Source: Hypericum androsaemum (lineage: Eukaryota; Streptophyta; Magnoliopsida; Malpighiales; Hypericaceae). From it: DNA of 64,000 bases. How positions within the stretch are numbered: the first letter of the stretch is position 1; every line of letters starts with the position of its first letter. The position numbers and the translations under genes are program-made. The notes below the pieces were generated by a model that worked only from the letters and a program-made list of their open reading frames with translations, was not told where the DNA came from and made no database searches. Where the stretch lies: NCBI GenBank assembly GCA_963995505.1, contig OZ023198.1, forward strand, positions 4,984,558-5,048,557, written 5' to 3'. Of the stretch, positions 58,313 through 64,000 are shown one piece after another.

Positions 58313-58811
58313 TCTAGATCAGCTTGTGATAGAAATCTCGATCCGATGCTCACAACCAAACAAGAACCTTGGTATTAAGACCGCGACCCGCTGTTTGAGT
58401 TGAAACAAATAACCTTGATATGATGATGATGCCACAAACGGTGATGATGATCCACTTGATAAGTCGATGGTGAACTCCACGGAATCACTCCGCTGTGTTC
58501 GAGAAGTTCCGTAGAACCAAGGGAGAGACTTGCTCACATTTTTTGATCAAAATATTCTGCCTCTTCTCATTGCATAAGCCTCTATAAATAGGCTCAATAT
58601 TACAAAGAGATTCCTAAGCAAACAGCCCCTAAAAAGGAATAAAAATCTGGCTGAAAAGGGAAACTAAAAAGGAAACAATTCTCTGCCTTTTAGGAAGGCT
58701 ACAAACGTGACAAACAAGCTAAATAAGCCAAGAGTTGTTAGAATATAACTTCCTAATCAAAACTAATGGCTGAAATAAATTTCCTAAATAGAATGCCCAA
58801 ATCAGAGAAAA

Positions 58812-60017
58812 TCACTCTCCTAGATCTTTGCTGCTGAATGGACCTTCTAGAACTTGTATTAAGGTCATAAACTCAGCTGAATTTTGTGGCTCTTGGTCCA
58901 TGGACTTTAATAAATTTTCTTGGGCCCAACTCTCCGATGTAAGCTTGGAAATCACCCCATTAAGTTGTGACTTGAAGTGCTTTGCGCGTGCTCTTGTAAC
59001 AGGTCCAATTGGCAATTGAACAACATCATTTGTAGCTCAGCTAGACCCCATGCTAATCTGATTCATTACTTTGTGATTCGCATCATTCCTCTCCTCTTGA
59101 AAAGTATTTGTCCTCAAATCTACATCGCCTACATCAAACAAGCTCAAGTCAGAAACATTGAAAGTTGCACTCACGTTATACTCACCAGGTAAATCTAACT
59201 TGTAAGCATTGTCATTAATGGGTTGGATCACTTGAAAAGGACCATCTCCTCTTGGTAGCAACTTGGAACGCCTTTGCGCTGGAAAGCGCTCTTTTCGCAT
59301 ATGCAACCAAACCTAATCTCCAGGTTCAAAGACCACCTTATGACGCCCCTTGTTTGCTTGTTTAGCGTATTACTCCATTCGTCTCTCAATGTTGAGCCTT
59401 GCTTTCTCGTGAATCTTCTTGACAAACTCAGCCTTCTTTTTCCCTTCTAAATTAACACTCCCAATTGGTGGTAGAGGAGTTAAATCAAATGGGGTCAAAG
59501 GATTAAATCCATACACAATTTTAAAAGACAAAAATTGAGTAGCAGAATGAACAGATCGATTATAGGCAAACTCAACATGTGGTAAACATTCTTCCCAAGT
59601 TTTGATGTTCTTCTTAATGATTGCTCTTAACAAAGTGGACAATGTTCGATTAACTACTTCTGTTTGACCATCAGTTTGTGGATGACAAGTAGTAGAAAAC
59701 AAGAGCTTAGTACCAAGCTTGCACCACAAAGTCTTCCAAAAATAGCTTAAGAACTTTGCATCCCTATCAGAAACAATTGTTCCAGGCATACCATGTAGTT
59801 TCACAACCTCCTTAAAGAACAAGTCAGCAATATGAGAAGCATCATCAGTTTTGTGACATGGAATAAATTTTGCCATCTTAGAGAACCTATCCACAACCAC
59901 AAAAATTGAATCTCTACCACGTTTAGTCCTAGGGAGCCCTAACACAAAATCCATCGAAATATCAATCCAAGGTTCGCTAGGAATTGGCAAAGGAGTATAC
60001 AAACTGTTAGGTTGCAC
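58812..60017 (-). pseudogene. gypsy integrase core and C-terminus
   Basis: The core has [20 protein letters not shown] (D), [14 protein letters not shown] (D) and [16 protein letters not shown] (E). C-terminal sequence ([53 protein letters not shown]) follows in the same frame after stops near 59374, 59315 and 59037. No chromodomain is obvious. The GPVTRARAKHFK end is known from CRM/Reina-like plant gypsy elements. Confidence 0.9.
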
Positions 60018-60029
60018 GCGAGATTTAGC

Positions 60030-60825
60030 TTACCGACATGTGACACACCTACCACAGATTCTCTCAACGTCTTTCTTCATATGTGGCCAATAGAAATGCT
60101 CCTGCAAAATATGTAAAGTTTTTGCAACTCCAAAATGCCCCATTAATCCTCCACCATGGGATTCATGAACTAATAATTCTCGCAAAGAACAATTAGGCAC
60201 ACATAACTTATTTTCTCGGAATAGAAATCCATCATGCCTATAAAACTTGCCAAATGCAATCTTCTCAAAAGCTCGGTATTCCTCACAAAAGTCTTTATCA
60301 TCAGCATATAACTCTTTAATATGTTCAAAGCCAAGTAGTTTAGTATCAAGAGTCAAAAGTAATGCATACCTGTGAGAAAGTGCATCAGCAACCACATTCT
60401 CCTTACCTTGCTTATATCGGATGACGTACGGGAACGTCTCAATGAACTCCACCCAACGCGCGTGCCTTTTATTTAGCTTGTGTTGACCCTTCAAATGTTT
60501 CAATAATTCATGGTCAGTGTGTGTATCACGAACTCCTTAGGCCATAGATAGTGTTGTCATGTTTCCAAAGCTCGAACCAATGCATACAACTCTTTGTCAT
60601 AAGTTGGGTAGTTTAAGGCTGCCCCACTTAATTTTTCGCTAAAGTAAGCAATTGGCCATCCTTCTTATATAAGAACAGCGCCTATACCAACACCTGAAGC
60701 ATCACGTTCAATTTCAAACATTTTAGAAAAGTTAGGTAAAGACAATAAAGGTGCATTTGTCAACTTCTCTTTGATTAGTTGAAATGCCTTTTCTTGAGAC
60801 ACGATCGCAGTAACAGCGAGAGGCT
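60030..60825 (-). pseudogene. gypsy RNase H and integrase zinc region
   Basis: [17 protein letters not shown] (RNase H with its Asp), a stop near 60665, [20 protein letters not shown], a frameshift near 60520, then [20 protein letters not shown] and [15 protein letters not shown]. The integrase zinc region [14 protein letters not shown]...C-x2-C ends at CGRCVTCR, with a stop at about 60030. Confidence 0.9.
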
Positions 60826-61740
60826 GCAAAAGAATAGGAGAAGCAGCATTGAGAGGCTGTTGATCAACAGCAGAAGCAACGACCTCAATGAACACCCTTT
60901 CATTTTCGAAAGGCGAAAGCTCCAAACCAACATTCAGCAACGAGCAAGGCAAGCGAACCTCCCCACAACCTGAAGAGAAGACCACATCGTCACTACCCAA
61001 AGGTGGCGAAGAAGGGGCCGCAAATCCAGAAGCCCCAACAAAAGCAGGATAGACCACATCCACCCTGAAGGACAACTCCTCGATACGAATCAAGTAGGCC
61101 TCACTCCCAATCCTCACCTTGAAGCACTTACAGATTCTATCCATAATAAGAGAGGAAATAGATACAAAAGCAGCATCCAATCGAGTCCTACGGGACGTGA
61201 CATCATGGATAGCAATGAAATCACCAAGGGAGCAGACATCCATTTGAGGAAGGGGAGGGACCAGACCTGAAGCGGGACACCCTGAATTCAAAGCCAGAGG
61301 CTTCTTCTGGAGGCACGGAAGGTTGGGCTCCAAGGACGGATGTCTTTGAAAAGTGGCATAAGCTTATCACACCAAGAGGCTAGTTCAGACACCAAAAAGA
61401 AGGAGATGAGAGTGAAATCTCCACCCAACAGCTAGAACTGAAACTTGCTTACCCCGTAGTTGGATAAGTCGATCTTGATGTTCTTGACCTGGGCCGGGTC
61501 GAATAGGGAAGCCACAGCGCAGACTTAACCAGCTTGCTTGAAGGCTCTCTCGTGGCAAATAGACCAAATCCTCCTCGAACCCAGAAGATTCTTGAGCAAG
61601 GGGGAAGACTTCAGGTAGGGAGCTCCCCGAAGCCCCCAGGGAGAGGTTTCAGAGGGTCGACCTACCACAGGAGGACCAGGTCGGGAGGGAGAATCGGGAG
61701 GAAGAATGGGTGAATTTTTTTTTTAATTGGGTTAAAGGAA
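60826..61740 (-). pseudogene. Coding-like sequence of unknown origin fused to gypsy
   Basis: The minus strand is open from 61333 to 60665, the last ~50 codons being gypsy. The upstream part contains [39 protein letters not shown] and [16 protein letters not shown], then a Ser/Pro/Leu-rich region. The C-F-K-V-x-I-G-S-x-x-Y pattern recalls plant LINE ORF1-type proteins, weakly. Broken open sequence extends upstream to a poly-A/T stretch near 61715-61725. With the ORF at 57.5-58.3 kb this might be one element split by the gypsy insertion. Confidence 0.4.
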
Positions 61741-62033
61741 CAGTGAAGAGGGAGCGGGAGAGGGGCGTTCAAAATTCAAAAACACAGAAAGATAAGACTT
61801 GAAAGTATTATGTATGGCAACCGCTAAACTTTGAATTGGAAATTCTGAAATTCCGAAGCCTATCAATCATCACGCTGATGCATAGTGAGCCAGCAAATTC
61901 TGCATTAAGGCGTGTAAGGAATGTCGCAATGTCAATTTGCATTAGACCAATGGCCAGCTTAAAGGTTAAGTATCCAATTCCAATCTCAACTATGAGTTTT
62001 ATTTTTTCATGTGCCATCGCCTTAATTCCCGTG
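61741..62033. other. Upstream flank of the second LRR receptor relic
   Basis: No gene. The last 30 bases (GGAGTTTCTCTGAGAAAACCC) correspond to the leader just before the start codon of the 51.55-kb gene (GGTGTTTCTCTAGCAACC). Confidence 0.45.
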
Positions 62034-62240
62034 GTGGAGTTTCTCTGAGAAAACCCAACAAAGAGCCTTTTATTTGTAGTCCTTATTAGCACTTTTATTA
62101 GCGACTACACAGCTACTTCCCACACAGTCTGCAACCAGGCAAAGAGACAAACCTTCCTGAATCTCAAAAGCGGTCTAGTTGTTGATCCATCCGACTGGCT
62201 TGCTTCTTTCGTTGATGGCGGAATCTGTTGCGTTGCATTG
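62034..62240 (+). pseudogene. N-terminal relic of a second LRR receptor-like gene
   Basis: In one frame it reads a signal peptide (KSLLFVVLISTFISDYTATS) and an LRR N-terminal cap (VCNQAKRQTFLNLKSGL, DPSDWLASFVDGGICC), parallel to SETFCDVKEEQSLLRFKSFL and NRLASWVGGENCC in the gene at 51.55 kb. Where that gene has ATG, this copy has AAG, so the start is lost. The sequence stops at the WDGVVC position, where a copia LTR begins. The LRR part is absent from the window. Confidence 0.75.
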
Positions 62241-62584
62241 TGTGGGAAAGGGACAGAGAAGTAGACAAGGTTTTTTACTTAATAAGCTTCTTGATGTGTT
62301 ATTTATTCCATTCAACAAATTACATATTTATATTTGGAGGTGAGCAAACTAAGAGACTCCAAGTTACACATCCAATACATCAACCTTTTAAATTCTCTAG
62401 GAATAGTCAAAATAGTCACTTGGACTTTTAGATACATTCACGCACTTAGAACATTCATGAACAAGTTTAATTATCTAACATACTCCCCCTTAAACCTGTA
62501 TCTTCCAAGGAACGAACACCGAGCTTTCTTCGTAGCTCAACAAACAAATCATTCTTGAGGGGTTTAGTGAAAATATCTGATGCC
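62241..62584 (-). mobile_element. 3' end of a Ty1/copia element, minus strand, inserted in the LRR relic
   Basis: On the minus strand the end of RNase H (SDIFTKPLKNDLFVELRRKL, then GVRSLEDTG) is followed by a purine tract (TTAAGGGGGAGTA, 62481-62493) and a short LTR (62241-62480, TGTTAGATAATT...TTTCCCACA). The coding part is cut at 62584 by the LTR of the next element. Confidence 0.85.
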
Positions 62585-63225
62585 TGTTCTTATTGGGGTC
62601 CCGCCCCATTATGTCCATTTAGTTCATTTAATTGGACATGATAATGAAGATGCCCACAAATTAAGGAAAAGAAAAGATGGACATGATGATGAAGATGCCC
62701 ACAAATTAAGGAAAAGAAAAGACGGACATGATGATGACGATGCCCACAAATTAAGGAAGAAAACATGGAGGATTTTATGGAACATTTGTTCCATATGAAC
62801 TTTCCTCCTCTATAAAAGGGGAGATGATCTTCCATGGAAAGACATCCACAAAATGAAGAAAAACTCCAAGTAGAGAGTTTAGAGAGAAATAGATAGTTTC
62901 CAAGTTCCAGAGAGAGAGAGCTTGAGGTAAAAATAGAGTGAGTAAAAATTCTCTACTGTAAAATACGAGTGAAACACGAGAGTGGGATAACTCGGGGTAT
63001 CGGGCAGTGAGGATATTTTTACCACTGTAATTTCTCTATTTACTAGTGGATATTTTTTGGAGCTGGTCCCGTGGTTTTTCCCTCTGGTATTTAGAGGGTT
63101 TTTCACGTAAATCTTGGTGTTCCCTCTTGGTGGTATTTTTCCATTTACTTTTGACCGTGGTAATTATTAATTACCAGGGTAAATTTTATTTACCACTTCC
63201 GCTGCACGAGTCAAATTCCCAACAA
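62585..63225 (+). repeat. 5' LTR of the Tork-like copia element (641 bp)
   Basis: U3 carries three 45-bp tandem units (starting GGACATGAT at 62634, 62679 and 62724), then a 20-bp palindrome (TATGGAACATTTGTTCCATA, 62776-62795) and the TATA box TATAAAAGGG at 62811. It ends CCCAACA. Tandem units in U3 of Tnt1-like elements are known to act as promoter/enhancer blocks; that role here is inferred. Confidence 0.88.
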
Positions 63226-63273
63226 GTGGTATCAGAGCCTTGGCTTTCTAGCTGAGATCTTTGTGTGTTGAAG

Positions 63274-64000
63274 ATGGAGGACAAGCCTGTCGAAAAAGCC
63301 ATCAAGTTGACTTTGTCAAATTATGCCATCTGGAAGACTCTGATGACGGATGTTTTATACTGCAAGGATCTTTTTGATCCTGTTGAGTTAAGAGGTATAA
63401 AAGATGAGGCAATAGCAGATGCTCTCTAGAACAAGATGAATCGCAAAGCCTGTGGGTTAATTCGACAGTCAATTGACCCCAATCTTATTTACCACGTGGC
63501 TGACGAGACGGATGCATTCAAGCTCTGGAAGAAGCTGGAAAATCTGTTTGAGCGGAAAAATGCCATTGACAAGGCTTTTCTGCTCAAACGGCTTATCACA
63601 GCCACATACCGTGATGGACAAAATGCATCTGAGCATTTGAGTACATTCCAGGAGTTTGCAAATCATCTAGTAGCAGCAAAGATTCTGCTAGACGATGAGT
63701 TGCTGGCTTTGATGTTGCTGAATTCCTTGCCGGATAGTTGGGAAACACTAAAATTTTCTCTGACAAACTCAACTCCAAGTTTGACATTGTCTATGGTCAA
63801 GGATAGTATCCTGAATGAAGAAACTCGAAGAATAGAGAATAGCATGATGAGCTCTAGCAATGAGGCCATGGTCACAGAGAACCGTCGGAAAGGCAAGTTT
63901 GAAGGAAGATCCCAGTCGAGAGAAGAACTAAAGTGTTACTATTGTGGCAAAGAGGGGCACTTTAAAAGAAATTGTAGACTGTTCAAGAAGAAGCAAGGAG
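63274..64000 (+). pseudogene. copia gag, continues beyond the window
   Basis: It starts MEDKPVEKAIKLTLSNYAIW and contains ACGLIRQSIDPNLIYHV, AFKLWKKLENLFERKN and LNSLPDSWETLKFSL, matching the copia gag (UBN2) domain, then the CCHC knuckle CYYCGKEGHFKRNC at about 63934. A single TAG at 63427-63429 interrupts the frame (family position usually Trp). The rest is open to the edge, so this is a fairly young copy. Confidence 0.9.

Larger units (their letters stand above)
58320..60825 (-). mobile_element. 3' half of a Ty3/gypsy chromovirus-like element, minus strand
   Basis: The minus strand runs from the end of RT/RNase H ([20 protein letters not shown]) through integrase to GPVTRARAKHFKSQLNG and into LTR-like sequence with a TATA box (CCTATTTATAGAGG, near 58585-58600). 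RT, protease, gag and the 5' LTR are absent. The left end borders an unrelated ORF at 58312, and the right end is fused to non-gypsy coding-like sequence near 60825. Confidence 0.85.
62585..64000 (+). mobile_element. Ty1/copia retrotransposon (Tork/Tnt1-like), 5' end, runs off the window
   Basis: The 5' LTR is 62585-63225 (TGTTCTTATTGG...TTCCCAACA). It is followed by the initiator-tRNA-Met primer site TGGTATCAGAGC at 63228 and gag at 63274. It is inserted into the coding end of the minus-strand copia relic. The gag style (SNYAIWKTLM, CYYCGKEGHFKRNC) is that of Tnt1/Tork-like elements. Confidence 0.92.

Noticed and set aside
62580..62798. ORF with HDDEDAHKLRKRK repeats
   Set aside because: It is the translation of the 45-bp tandem repeat in the copia LTR promoter region, not a protein gene.

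Overview
This window is nuclear DNA of a flowering plant, very probably a eudicot. The signs are intron-containing plant genes (a reticulon-like protein and an LRR receptor-like protein), several plant lineages of Ty3/gypsy and Ty1/copia LTR retrotransposons, non-autonomous DNA transposons in AT-rich intergenic DNA, and a degenerate fragment of plastid DNA. I cannot name the species. Only one gene looks intact (reticulon-like, about 13.5-15.7 kb). A second large gene, an LRR receptor-like protein at 51.5-54.8 kb, is full length apart from one in-frame stop. The rest is mostly transposable elements in several layers.

Layout. 1-10.85 kb: a minus-strand Ty3/gypsy element of the Tat type (dual RNase H). 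It is cut by the left window edge and carries a nearly identical 871-bp triplication inside gag and a GC-rich hairpin array in its LTR. 10.85-13.4 kb: AT-rich intergenic DNA. 13.46-15.66 kb: five-exon reticulon gene. 16.24-17.65 kb: a TIR element. 17.8-18.13 kb: one end of another TIR element, cut where a plus-strand chromodomain gypsy element (Tekay/Del type, 18.13-24.73 kb) begins. 24.9-26.8 kb: a fold-back MITE and a 1.37-kb TIR element. 26.87-28.2 kb: LTR-like block. 30.76-31.29 kb: pectin methylesterase/invertase inhibitor pseudogene. 31.7-32.8 kb: a block duplicated near 49-50.6 kb. 34.24-36.18 kb: complete short copia derivative with TSD. 37.53-37.79 kb: plastid insertion. 38.12-44.92 kb: complete non-autonomous Tat-like element with LTRs over 2 kb. 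45.1-48.4 kb: internally deleted copia. 49.25-49.93 kb: hAT-type element with a perfect 8-bp TSD. 51.55-54.78 kb: LRR receptor-like gene. 55.9-56.9 kb: TIR element. 57.5-61.7 kb: gypsy 3' half flanked by unrecognised coding-like DNA. 62.03-64 kb: start of a second LRR receptor gene, cut by a minus-strand copia relic that is itself cut by a plus-strand copia element running off the right edge.

Biology. The reticulon is a housekeeping ER-shaping gene. The LRR receptor-like gene, the decayed second copy and the duplicated intergenic block suggest a former cluster of immune-type receptor-like proteins that expanded by duplication and was then broken by point mutation and nested insertions. The Tekay-type element has kept one reading frame for about 4.3 kb. 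It contains about a dozen stops, nearly all of which fit C:G to T:A change. This is what long methylation and silencing would leave.

I found no convincing wholly new system. The most unusual structures are the gag triplication, the LTR hairpin array, the duplicated LRR module in the receptor gene and the family of TIR elements.
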